DNA of 64,000 nt, taken from assembly GCA_013823135.1 (NCBI GenBank), contig PNLP01000028.1, forward strand, positions 1 through 64,000, written 5' to 3'. Below are positions 17,703-25,490 of this stretch, in pieces. The notes beneath the pieces were generated by a model. It ran no database searches and was not told where the DNA came from. It saw only the letters and a list, made by a program, of their open reading frames with translations. A program made the translations under genes and the position numbers. The stretch comes from Planctomycetaceae bacterium (GTDB taxonomy: Bacteria; Planctomycetota; Planctomycetia; Gemmatales; Gemmataceae). Every line of letters begins with the position of its first letter. Positions within the stretch are counted from its first letter, which is position 1.

Positions 17703-18476
17703 ATGCGAACGAGGGCTTTGTCGGCAGTCGTGGTGTTCCTGGCCTGTGGTGCAATCGCGAGTGCGGAGGAGAAACCGCTCGACCGCACGGAACTGGATCG
17801 CCGCGTGGTTCGCATCGTGTACGAGTCTGCACTTCTGGGCACGGACGTGTTCAACGCGGGCAAGCATGACGAATGCTATCGTCTGTACCAGGGAACGCTC
17901 CTCGCGGTGATTCCGCTGCTCGACCACCGGCCCAAGCTGGCAGCGTCCGCGAAGGAAAAGATGGACAAGGCCAAGGGGTTGAAGGCTGCCGAGGGAGCGT
18001 TCGCGTTACGAGAGGCTTTGGACGACATTCAGCACGAGATTGCTCCCGGGCCGAAGACTGATCCGAAAACCGACCCGAAAGTCGAACCAAAGAAGACCAC
18101 GCTCTGGGATCGGCTGGGCGGCGAAACCGGCGTGACCAAGATCATTAACGACCTGCTGGTCGTGGCGATCGAAGACAAGAAGGTCAATCTGCTCCGGGAC
18201 GGCAAGTACAAGTTGGACGCCAAGGGAACGGCTCACCTGAAGAAGATGCTGCTCGAGATGGTGAGCGAGGTCACCGGCGGGCCAATGAAATACTCTGGGA
18301 AGGACATGAAATCCGCACACGCGGGCATGAAGATCACGCCTGAGGAATTCGACGCCTTTGGAGCGTTGATGATTGAGACGCTCAAGAAGAACAAGATTGC
18401 CCAGGCCGATATCGACGAACTCATGAAGATCGTGGGAGCCACGAAGCCTGCAATCACCGAGAGCAAAGAGAACTGA
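17703..18476 (+). CDS. Exported protein with a truncated-globin-like domain
   Basis: A 257-residue protein with a signal peptide (VVFLACGAIASA). A helical domain (about 25-112) and a Lys/Pro/Asp linker lead to a group-I truncated-globin-like domain (about 133-248): LWDRLGGETGV, then GGPMKYSGKDM and SAHAGMKI. His206 in the last motif is at the place of the proximal haem ligand. The B-helix region has no obvious distal Tyr, so haem binding is not certain. Truncated globins are normally cytoplasmic, so the signal peptide is unusual. A strong terminator follows. Confidence 0.8.
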   Translation: MRTRALSAVVVFLACGAIASAEEKPLDRTELDRRVVRIVYESALLGTDVFNAGKHDECYRLYQGTLLAVIPLLDHRPKLAASAKEKMDKAKGLKAAEGAFALREALDDIQHEIAPGPKTDPKTDPKVEPKKTTLWDRLGGETGVTKIINDLLVVAIEDKKVNLLRDGKYKLDAKGTAHLKKMLLEMVSEVTGGPMKYSGKDMKSAHAGMKITPEEFDAFGALMIETLKKNKIAQADIDELMKIVGATKPAITESKEN

Positions 18477-18495
18477 TCCAGGGCTATTGAAAACC

Positions 18496-18529
18496 GAAAC
18501 GGACGGGGTGATCCCGTCCGTTTCTTTTT
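18496..18529 (+). terminator. Intrinsic terminator after the globin-like gene
   Basis: Arms 18496-18507 and 18513-18524 (12 bp, 5-base loop) are followed by TTTTTG. It lies 20 bases after the stop at 18476. Confidence 0.9.
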
Positions 18530-18550
18530 GTCTCATGCGGACAAGCTGTG

Positions 18551-19264
18551 TCAGTTTCGTTGAACGGACTGGAACAACTCGCTCATCTTCATTCCGAGCG
18601 CCAGGCAGATTCGGTACAGAGTCTCGATGCTGGCTGAGTTCTTCCCGAGTTCGATCTGGCTGAGGTAGCCCAGAGAAACGCTCGTCCGGTCGCTCATGTT
18701 CGACAGCGTGAGGCCAAGCGACTTGCGGCGTTCGCGGATCGCCGTGCCGAGTGCTTCGCGGAGCGCGTCTTCGGTCATGCGAAGAAGGCCCTTGCCTTCG
18801 AGGCAGCGGAAGACGATCTCACGCAGTTGATCGACCTGGAACGGCTTGGTGAGGTAGTCGTAGGTGCGTGCTCGCAGGCAGTTCAAAGCGCTGTCAACCG
18901 ACGGGTAGCCGGTAACAACGACGATGTTTGCTTCGGGTTGTGTGTCGCGAATCCACGAGAACACCTGATCCGGTTCGAGTCCGGGCAGTACGTAGTCGAG
19001 AACAATCAGGTGGTACTGGTGTGGTTGAGCCAGTGCCGACTCGACCAACTGTGGGTCGGAGACGACATCAATGATGAAGTCGCGGTTCGACAGGGCAGCC
19101 TGGATGACCGAGCAGGTTGCGGGGTCGTCGTCGAGGATCAGGATGCGGATGTCGCCGGAGGATTGCAACTCGCGCATCGCCGGCTGCCCCTTGAGGGCTG
19201 CCGACGAGTGGGTGAACGATGATTTCGGGCTCTGAATCACAGGTTCATCAATGTCGAAGGGCAT
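18551..19264 (-). CDS. Response regulator with an XRE-type helix-turn-helix
   Basis: A 237-residue protein. A receiver domain (about 38-155) contains the acidic pocket LDDDP, phospho-acceptor Asp90 (VLDYVLPG) and the Lys of YLTKPF. A C-terminal XRE-type helix-turn-helix (about 175-232) reads RRKSLGLTLSNMSDRTSVSLGYLSQIELGK. Joining a receiver to an XRE domain is less common than the OmpR or NarL types. It starts 6 bases after the stop of the histidine kinase, and its GAGG ribosome-binding site overlaps the kinase end, so the pair is almost certainly co-transcribed. Confidence 0.9.
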   Translation of the reverse strand: MPFDIDEPVIQSPKSSFTHSSAALKGQPAMRELQSSGDIRILILDDDPATCSVIQAALSNRDFIIDVVSDPQLVESALAQPHQYHLIVLDYVLPGLEPDQVFSWIRDTQPEANIVVVTGYPSVDSALNCLRARTYDYLTKPFQVDQLREIVFRCLEGKGLLRMTEDALREALGTAIRERRKSLGLTLSNMSDRTSVSLGYLSQIELGKNSASIETLYRICLALGMKMSELFQSVQRN

Positions 19265-19270
19265 GGGTGT

Positions 19271-20533
19271 TTATCCTCTCACAGCGGTTGCGCTGACGTT
19301 CCCGACCGGAGCAGCGAGGCCGGTCGTTGTCCCGGCAGAAGCCGGGGGGCGGGTGGTTGCCAGAGGCAGCACAACCCGAACTTGCGTGCCCGGCCCGGAA
19401 TCCGGAACCGGCTCGATCTGAATCCCACCTCGGTGTGCACACAACACCCGGTAGACAATCGCCAACCCGAGTCCTCGGTGCCGAACCTTGGTTGTATAAA
19501 ACGGGTCCACAAACAATCGGCGATGAACTTCTGGCTTAATCCCTGTTCCGGAATCCGTCACCGTAACGAGGAGGTGCTCGCCGATTCCGGGTTTGCCGAG
19601 GTAGTCCTGGGCATCCGTATCGGTGAGATCCACAACTCTCGCGGACACTCGAATGGCCCCGCCTTGTGGGCACGCCTCAACAGCGTTGTCCACAAGGTGC
19701 CCAAGAATCGCGTGCAATGGTCCCGCTTCCATGGCCACTGCCGGCAATCCCACCGGAACGTCCTTCTCGAGATGAAGGTTTGGCGTTCCCAGGGACTTCA
19801 CCCGTGTTTCTTCCTTCGCCACCACGGTGACGAAGGCCGACGGATTTGGTTTAACCTGCCCGCTTCGGCTCAGTTGGTGTAACTGTTGAGTAAATACAAT
19901 ACCTCGCTGGCCAACCTTACTGATTTCCGAAACGAACTTTGCAGCCTGCGAGTTGGCCTGCAGCAACGGCACGGCGAGGTCCGAGAAACCGATGATGCCG
20001 GTCAAAATATTATCGAAGTCGTGAGCCATTCGGCCGGCAATCACCGCTGCGTCGCCGAGTCGTTGTTCGAGCCGTTCTGAGTCGATTCGCGGGCTAATTA
20101 TCGTAGTCACAGCCGGCGAGCGTTCCACAATTTTTGCGGTCATTGCCAGCGTGGCGCGATCCGCATCCGTCCAGGATACGCCCGCCCGTTCGACCCAGAG
20201 CACGCCTACCGATCGGCCTGGCGGGTGAACCCCGGCGAAAACCCGACCAGTGGTTCCCGGCACGGAGTATGAAACGGTTGCTTCCCCGGCGCGAATTCGC
20301 CGAATGGCGTCCGGAACTTCAAGCGGAGCCGGCACATCCAGCAGCAAACCGTTACGCACGGTGCGGATCACTGGCGGAGCGTTGGGATCGGTCCACACAA
20401 TGCCGCACGCCTGCCAGCCACACGCCTTTGCCCACCCAACCAGCAGCGTTCCGAGCGTTGCCGGGCTTGTCGTCTCTTGCCACCAGTTGGGCGCGAACGC
20501 CAACACGGTGGAGAGTGTGCCCGGTTCCGACAT
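19271..20533 (-). CDS. Sensor histidine kinase
   Basis: A 420-residue soluble kinase without membrane helices. Residues about 1-140 look like a GAF-type sensor (GVLWVERAGVSWTDADRATL). The dimerisation helix carries His171 (GRMAHDFDNILTGI), and the ATP domain shows the N box (LVDNAVEACPQGG), DSGTGI and RGLGLAIV. ATG 20533 is chosen because GGAG lies 8 bases upstream and the similarity begins here. The frame stays open far upstream, through the shadow of the HEAT gene. Partner: the downstream response regulator. Confidence 0.9.
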   Translation of the reverse strand: MSEPGTLSTVLAFAPNWWQETTSPATLGTLLVGWAKACGWQACGIVWTDPNAPPVIRTVRNGLLLDVPAPLEVPDAIRRIRAGEATVSYSVPGTTGRVFAGVHPPGRSVGVLWVERAGVSWTDADRATLAMTAKIVERSPAVTTIISPRIDSERLEQRLGDAAVIAGRMAHDFDNILTGIIGFSDLAVPLLQANSQAAKFVSEISKVGQRGIVFTQQLHQLSRSGQVKPNPSAFVTVVAKEETRVKSLGTPNLHLEKDVPVGLPAVAMEAGPLHAILGHLVDNAVEACPQGGAIRVSARVVDLTDTDAQDYLGKPGIGEHLLVTVTDSGTGIKPEVHRRLFVDPFYTTKVRHRGLGLAIVYRVLCAHRGGIQIEPVPDSGPGTQVRVVLPLATTRPPASAGTTTGLAAPVGNVSATAVRG

Positions 20534-20781
20534 TACGGTAACTCCTGCACCGAAACGGTGGGGTGGGATTAAAGTTTGGCTGCACCTGAAATTCAGGTGA
20601 TCCACACTGTATCTAGAACGGGCCTGAACGAAGTCAACTCGGGAGGGGTGCTCGCGCCTTGCGGGTGTGGCGAAAATCCTGACAGTCAGACGTGATCTGG
20701 AATGGTCAGTTTTTGGCCAGTGTGGGACAGAAGCCCCCTGTTTGTGGCGACTGGCCAGGGGACTCACGTCCGCAACTCGAC

Positions 20782-21981
20782 TCAGGGTGCCGGTTTCGGC
20801 TCGGGGTCTTTCTTCGGGTCGGGCTTCTTCTCGATCTTGGCCAGGGCGATTTTGACCGCCTCGCGGACTTTCAGGTGTGAATCGCTCAATCGCACACGGA
20901 GTGCCTTGATCGTTGCCGGGTCGTCCAGCAAATCGTTCCCGAGCGAGCCAATCTCCTCGACTACAGCCAGTCGCACTTCGTACTCGGTGTCGCCGAGGAG
21001 TGCCAGCAAATCCTTCACTCGTGACTTCACTCCGGCCGGGCCGAGTGCGGAGCCAAACCCGTGGATCGCATCCACCCGGATGTCCTTCAGTTTGTCGGTG
21101 CTCGCCGCCTTGTACAGCGGTTCGATCGCCGGAGCCGCAGCAGTGCCGAAGGTGCCCAGCGTGCGAACAGCCCGGCGACGGAGTTCGTCCTCGGGATCGG
21201 TCAGCAGCACAGCCAGCGCTGCCACCACTGCCGGCGACTTCTCGCCCAGCAGCCCGATCGACGTGACCAGCTCCACCTTCATGTCCGCATCTTTCTCGCT
21301 CGCCAGCATCTTGGCCATCGTGTCGGCGATCGTCGCGGACCCCTCCGGCGTGATCCGCCCGAGGGCAATCACTGCCGCTCGCTTCACAGCCTTGTCCTCG
21401 TCCTCCAGCAGTGGAGCCAGCCCCGCTGCGGCCGATTTGCCGTCGCTTCCGGTCACGCTCAGTGCTTCGGCGACCGCCGCCCGCGTCGCCGGTTCCGGGT
21501 CTTTCAAGGCTCCCGTCAGTTGCACGACGGCCATCTTCGCCACCATCGGGAAGCGGCCGATGGCTCGCGCGATCTCCTTGCGAACCCGCGACTCCTTCTC
21601 CGTTCCCATCGAGTCCACCAGATCCTTGACGCCGAGATTCTCCTTCTTCTCGATCAGGTAGCGGATTTCCAGTTCGCGGATGCCACCGATCGCCAGAGCC
21701 GCTTGCGATCGCACCGCCGCCGAGGTGTCCACCCGCAGGGCTCGACCGATGTAGAACAACGCCTGTTCGTGCCGCTTCTCGGTCCAGGCTTTCGCCAGGG
21801 CTTCCACTGCCAGCGCTCGTTTGCGGGCCGACTCGTCCTTCACAATCGTGTCGATCCAGACCGACACCTTCTTCCCATCGACCTCCGGATCGTCCTTGTC
21901 GTCCTGGCGTGCGACCGCCGGGAACTGAGCCAGGGCGAGCAGGGCGACCGACGCGGCGAGTGCGAAGGCGGAACGGGCCAT
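20782..21981 (-). CDS. Exported HEAT-repeat protein
   Basis: A 399-residue protein with a signal peptide (ALAASVALLALAQFPAVA). The rest is a run of HEAT/PBS-lyase-type helical repeats of about 30-40 residues, each with a pattern such as DPEPATRAAVAEALS, DKAVKRAAVIALGRI and EDELRRRAVRTLGTFG. The C-terminus is Lys/Pro/Asp-rich. Such repeats bind proteins, but the partner is unknown. This reading frame overlaps a longer open frame on the same strand, which has the composition of a shadow here. Confidence 0.88.
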   Translation of the reverse strand: MARSAFALAASVALLALAQFPAVARQDDKDDPEVDGKKVSVWIDTIVKDESARKRALAVEALAKAWTEKRHEQALFYIGRALRVDTSAAVRSQAALAIGGIRELEIRYLIEKKENLGVKDLVDSMGTEKESRVRKEIARAIGRFPMVAKMAVVQLTGALKDPEPATRAAVAEALSVTGSDGKSAAAGLAPLLEDEDKAVKRAAVIALGRITPEGSATIADTMAKMLASEKDADMKVELVTSIGLLGEKSPAVVAALAVLLTDPEDELRRRAVRTLGTFGTAAAPAIEPLYKAASTDKLKDIRVDAIHGFGSALGPAGVKSRVKDLLALLGDTEYEVRLAVVEEIGSLGNDLLDDPATIKALRVRLSDSHLKVREAVKIALAKIEKKPDPKKDPEPKPAP

Positions 21982-22146
21982 TGTCGAAGTCCTTACTGCG
22001 GACGGGTGTCGGGTAATCGCGATGATATGACGCCCATCGCGCTTGGGTCAAACAGTTTCGACCCACATCGGGGACATCCGTTGTGCTCTCCGGCACCGGA
22101 AACGGGGTCGAACACGGCTGGAAACCCGGGAAAGCAGAATCGGGCT

Positions 22147-22226
22147 CGGGCAGTGGCACGGGCACGGACAAAACCGATGAAGGGGAAACGGGCGAAGGAT
22201 TTTCTCCGTGCCCGTGCCACTGCCCG
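22147..22226. repeat. Palindromic element E with perfect 21-bp arms
   Basis: Bases 22147-22167 and 22206-22226 are exact inverse complements around a 38-base centre. The arms consist of GGGCACGG-type words. It lies where the helix-turn-helix gene (start 22864) should end, and its translation gives a low-complexity tail (QGHGQWHGHG). Confidence 0.85.
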
Positions 22227-22864
22227 TGCCCCTGCCCGATTTCTCCGTTTCCCTGGGAAGGTTGTGCCGGCGGCGAAGGTGCCGAACCGCTTGTGGGGCC
22301 GCTCGGATCGTGGGGCGTTCGCGGTACGGGGTTGCCACCCGCATCACCTTCGTTGTTGCCGTCGCCACGGGTTTTCGCGTTGTGGCGTTCGATGATGGCA
22401 TCGACTTCTTCCTGTGGGAAGCGCTTGGCTCGCGCTTCCAGATCCTCGTCGGATTGTTCTGTCAACCACAGCAAGAACTCGACATCCTCGTCCTTCATCT
22501 TGGCGAGTCGAGGGTCAATTTCCTGTGGCTTTTTGGCCGTGGCCTTGCCCCGGCGACGGTGGCGGATCATGGTCATGCTGATGCGAGCCAGGCTGTCGGC
22601 CGCGTGACGCACAATGCGAGGGTCAGCAACGCGGAGCAATTTGCGCATCTGGAACATGGACTCGGACAGCCCTTCGCGAATCACCTGTCGCTGGGCCTTG
22701 GAGAACATGCGGTCATAGAGCTTGCCGGCATCCTTGCAGAGTTGTTTCAGGTCGCCCACTTCGTATTCCAGTTCGTCGGCGGTAGCATTCCAGCCGGACC
22801 CCTCGGCGCGGAGTTCCGCGGCGCGGGAAAGCACGGCCTCCACTTCGGGGGTCATCGTGAACAT
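22226..22864 (-). CDS. Helix-turn-helix-like protein with no identifiable stop
   Basis: The first 160 residues look like a true protein: AAELRAEGSGWNATADELEYEVGDLKQL resembles the helix-turn-helix of phage terminase small subunits, followed by helices (LRVADPRIVRHAADSLARI) and an acidic region (MKDEDVEFLLWLTEQSDEDLEARA). The start ATG 22864 has AGGTG 6 bases upstream. After about residue 165 the sequence is Gly/Pro/Ser-rich and enters a palindromic element. The frame then stays open through the HEAT gene into the kinase, ending only at 19271. The end given here is arbitrary, set at the repeat. It may be an altered or damaged gene. Confidence 0.55.
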
Positions 22865-22908
22865 GGCAACACCTGATAAGAGGGGAAAAGGCGGCGAAGA
22901 AGCGTGAT

Positions 22909-22970
22909 GTCCGAGCCCGAGCGCCAAGCGAGGGTCCACGCAGAACCTCGCTTGGCGCTCGGGCTCGGAC
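22909..22970. repeat. Palindromic element A, copy 2
   Basis: Arms 22909-22933 and 22946-22970 are perfectly complementary over 25 bases with a 12-base loop. It has the same arm sequence as copy 1 and lies upstream of the helix-turn-helix gene. Confidence 0.92.
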
Positions 22971-23162
22971 CTTGAACCACGAAGACGTGTCTATCTGTAC
23001 ATGCCGGACGATGACCGCGGAGTCAAACAAATCCGTACCGGAATTGGCAGAAACAGCCCACTCGCCAATCCATCGGATCGACGGTTCACACGTTTGTTCT
23101 TACTCTGCTATCGTGCGAGATTCGCAATCTAAACCCATATTCGGCGAAGAGAGGCAACGGTC

Positions 23163-23582
23163 GTGGATGGCTTGTTGATCCCTGGCTTGTTGCAGGTGAT
23201 GATCGCCGCTGGGAGGTGGCCGCGCACTGCTGACGAGGCGGCGAAGCAGAACCTCCACGCTCGCGTGCCCGAGGATCGGAACCGTAGACTGCGAACAATC
23301 TACCTGTATGCGCCTCCGTTCCATTCAGTGGCAGAGATCGTGGCTGGAAGCGGGAAGGACTTTTACGCCAAGTTCGGCGCGCTGCATGAGTTGGTGCCCG
23401 AGGCATCGGTCGAGATCGGGGATTTCGGGTTGGGTTCAGACACGCCAATCCTTCTTGACTATCGGGCCGGTCCGACAGACCCGCAGGTAATCCACTTGGA
23501 GTGGTCCGGCAACGGTGAAGCCAGCTCTTGGGTCGTCTTGGCACCGAACTTTGCCGAGTTTGTGGATTTACTGGGGCTGTAG
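23163..23582 (+). CDS. SUKH (SMI1/KNR4)-like protein
   Basis: A 139-residue protein. The second half has the SUKH pattern: IGDFGLGSDTPILLDYR, then VIHLEWSGNGEASSWVVLAPNFAEFVDLLGL. SUKH proteins include immunity proteins against polymorphic toxins, but many are not linked to toxins and none is seen nearby. The start appears to be GTG 23163, with AAGAGAGG upstream. It stands alone between two spacers. Confidence 0.75.
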   Translation: MDGLLIPGLLQVMIAAGRWPRTADEAAKQNLHARVPEDRNRRLRTIYLYAPPFHSVAEIVAGSGKDFYAKFGALHELVPEASVEIGDFGLGSDTPILLDYRAGPTDPQVIHLEWSGNGEASSWVVLAPNFAEFVDLLGL

Positions 23583-23824
23583 GCAATCAGTGCGCCGAAC
23601 CGCTCTCACGTCCAACCGACTTGAACAACGCAACTCCTGGGTCGGGCTGAACGCCCGGCCTGAAGCCTGTCGAAGCACAGTCCACTTCATCTCACTCCGC
23701 GACTCAAAACGGTGCGGGCGGGCGGGTGAACTTCTAAGACAGACCCTCCGTGTCGCGGGCGGTCTGTCGGATCAACTGGTGAGTCCGGCTGTCGGCGGCG
23801 CATCCCTCGTTCGAGAACACCACA

Positions 23825-24214
23825 GTGAAGCGCGAAAACTACTCGACCGGCACTCCCTGGGAACCGATCATCGGATACTCACGGGCCGTCCGCGTCGGGG
23901 CGCACGTCTTCGTTTCCGGCACCACCGCATCTGGTCCCGATGGCAAGCTCGTCGGCGTTGGCGACGTGGCCGCCCAGACCGTGCAGATCCTCAAGAACAT
24001 CGAGGCCGCCCTCAGCAAGATGGGCGCGTCGTTAAAGGACGTGGTTCGCACGCGGATCTATATGGTCAACATCGCGGACTGGGAACCGGTCGGCCGCGCT
24101 CACGGGGAGGTCTTCGGGGAGATTCGCCCGGCGACCGCGATTGTCGAGGTGCGCAAGTTGATCTCGCCAGACATCCTGGTCGAGATCGAGGCCGACGCCG
24201 TCGTCACAGAGTGA
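23825..24214 (+). CDS. RidA/YjgF-family protein
   Basis: A 129-residue protein of the Rid family, trimeric enzymes that hydrolyse reactive enamine/imine intermediates. It shows YSRAVRVGAHVFVSGTTA, QTVQILKNIEAALSKMGASL, the conserved Arg in RTRIYMVNIADW, and the C-terminal VEIEADAVV with its catalytic-site Glu. The length is typical. The start is GTG 23825. Element A copy 3 follows. Confidence 0.88.
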   Translation: MKRENYSTGTPWEPIIGYSRAVRVGAHVFVSGTTASGPDGKLVGVGDVAAQTVQILKNIEAALSKMGASLKDVVRTRIYMVNIADWEPVGRAHGEVFGEIRPATAIVEVRKLISPDILVEIEADAVVTE

Positions 24215-24220
24215 TGACTC

Positions 24221-24331
24221 GTCTGAGCCCGAGCGCCAAGCGAGGCCATACGTTGATCCTCGCTTGGCGCTCGGGCTCAGACCAATAACTTCGGACCAAC
24301 ATCCATCCTCGCCTGGCGCTCGGGCTCGGAC
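24221..24331. repeat. Palindromic element A, copy 3, plus an extra half
   Basis: Arms 24221-24245 and 24258-24282 form a perfect 25-bp hairpin. A third arm, nearly identical to the right arm, follows at 24307-24331. The extra half suggests duplication or partial loss within the element. It lies between ridA and the cyclophilin gene. Confidence 0.9.
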
Positions 24332-24451
24332 CAACAACCCAGCGCACCAGAAACCGCCTGCGGCACGCTCGTTACACGCTTGCCCCGTACAATCCCACTG
24401 TCGAATCGCGCCCGCCCTGTTGACGTGGGCGTTCAACCCAGGAGGAGTGTC

Positions 24452-25027
24452 ATGCTCTCGATCAAGGTAGTCACGCTGTCTTTCATCGCTCTCGGCGTCC
24501 TCTCCGCAAGCGGCGCTCGGGCCGCCAACCCCGTCGTGGTGATGGAAACCAACATGGGGACGATCAAGATCGAGCTGTTCGAGGACAAGGCTCCGATCAC
24601 GGTCAAGAACTTCCTCCAGTACGTTGAAGACAAACACTACGACGGGTTGATTTTCCACCGCGTGATCCCCACGTTCATGATCCAGGGTGGCGGCTTCGAA
24701 CCGGGGATGAAGGAAAAGAAGAACCGCGAGCCGATCAAGAACGAGTCGAACAACGGCGTCGAGAACAAGCGTGGCACCATCGCGATGGCCCGCACCAACG
24801 TGCTCGACAGCGCGACCAGCCAGTTCTTCATCAACGTCAAGGACAACGCGGGCCTCAACGGCAGCCCGGACAAGAACTCGGGCTACGCCGTGTTCGGCCG
24901 CGTCACCGAAGGGATGGACGTGGTGGACAAGATCAAGAACGTGAAGACCGGCACCAAGAAGGGGTTCGACGACGTGCCCGAAGACGACGTGGTCATCAAG
25001 TCGGTGCGGCTCGAAAAGGCGAAGTGA
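24452..25027 (+). CDS. Exported cyclophilin-type peptidyl-prolyl isomerase
   Basis: A 191-residue protein with a signal peptide (FIALGVLSASGARAA) and one complete cyclophilin domain: METNMGTIKIELFEDKAP, then FHRVIPTFMIQGG with the catalytic Arg, and ATSQFFINV. It catalyses cis-trans isomerisation of proline bonds in exported proteins. ATG 24452 is preceded by AGGAGGAG at ideal spacing; the longer frame to 24380 is rejected. Confidence 0.94.
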   Translation: MLSIKVVTLSFIALGVLSASGARAANPVVVMETNMGTIKIELFEDKAPITVKNFLQYVEDKHYDGLIFHRVIPTFMIQGGGFEPGMKEKKNREPIKNESNNGVENKRGTIAMARTNVLDSATSQFFINVKDNAGLNGSPDKNSGYAVFGRVTEGMDVVDKIKNVKTGTKKGFDDVPEDDVVIKSVRLEKAK

Positions 25028-25035
25028 GTCGCCTT

Positions 25036-25113
25036 GGCGAGCGGGGTGGCGTAAGCCCCCCGAGTTTCAAGTTTCACAGAGAAACTCGGGGGGCTTACGC
25101 CACCCCGCTCGCC
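25036..25113. repeat. Palindromic element B, perfect 33-bp arms
   Basis: Bases 25036-25068 and 25081-25113 are exact inverse complements with a 12-base loop. The element starts 8 bases after the cyclophilin stop and ends directly at the clpS stop codon (25114), so it acts as the boundary of two convergent genes. One arm recurs without a partner at 41692-41720. Confidence 0.92.
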
Positions 25114-25440
25114 TCATTCCGCCGGTTCCAGTTCCGCGGTCATCGAACCCTGGCAGCGTGGGATGCGGGCATCTGGCCCGTAGGCGTGAATCTGATCACG
25201 CTTCAACTCGGCACGCTCCAGGCTCGTCGTGCAGACCACCGCCCTTCCAGTCGAATCCACCAATTTCGCAAGCTGATATCCCTTCTCGACCGGGTGGCCG
25301 AACAGCGCCTTCAACATCTCGATGACGTATTCGTAGGTGTGGTCGTCGTCGTTCAGCAGGATCACGTTGTACGGCGGCTGCCGCTTGGTGCGTTGCTCCT
25401 GTTCGACGTCGGTATCGGGGAGAGTCGCCGTTCCGCTCAT
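25114..25440 (-). CDS. clpS: ClpS adaptor of the ClpAP/ClpCP protease
   Basis: A 108-residue protein that delivers N-degron substrates to Clp proteases. It has the short flexible N-terminus, then PPYNVILLNDDDHTYEYVIEML, which contains the Asn-Asp-Asp substrate pocket, and VCTTSLERAELKRDQI. ATG 25440 has GGAGG 10 bases upstream; the longer frame to 25509 overlaps the preceding gene. It lies 50 bases downstream of the phosphatase gene on the same strand. Confidence 0.92.
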   Translation of the reverse strand: MSGTATLPDTDVEQEQRTKRQPPYNVILLNDDDHTYEYVIEMLKALFGHPVEKGYQLAKLVDSTGRAVVCTTSLERAELKRDQIHAYGPDARIPRCQGSMTAELEPAE

Positions 25441-25490
25441 CGTTGCGTAACCTCCGGTGTTCCGCTTCCAGAAAAGCGGTCCTGTGTCGT

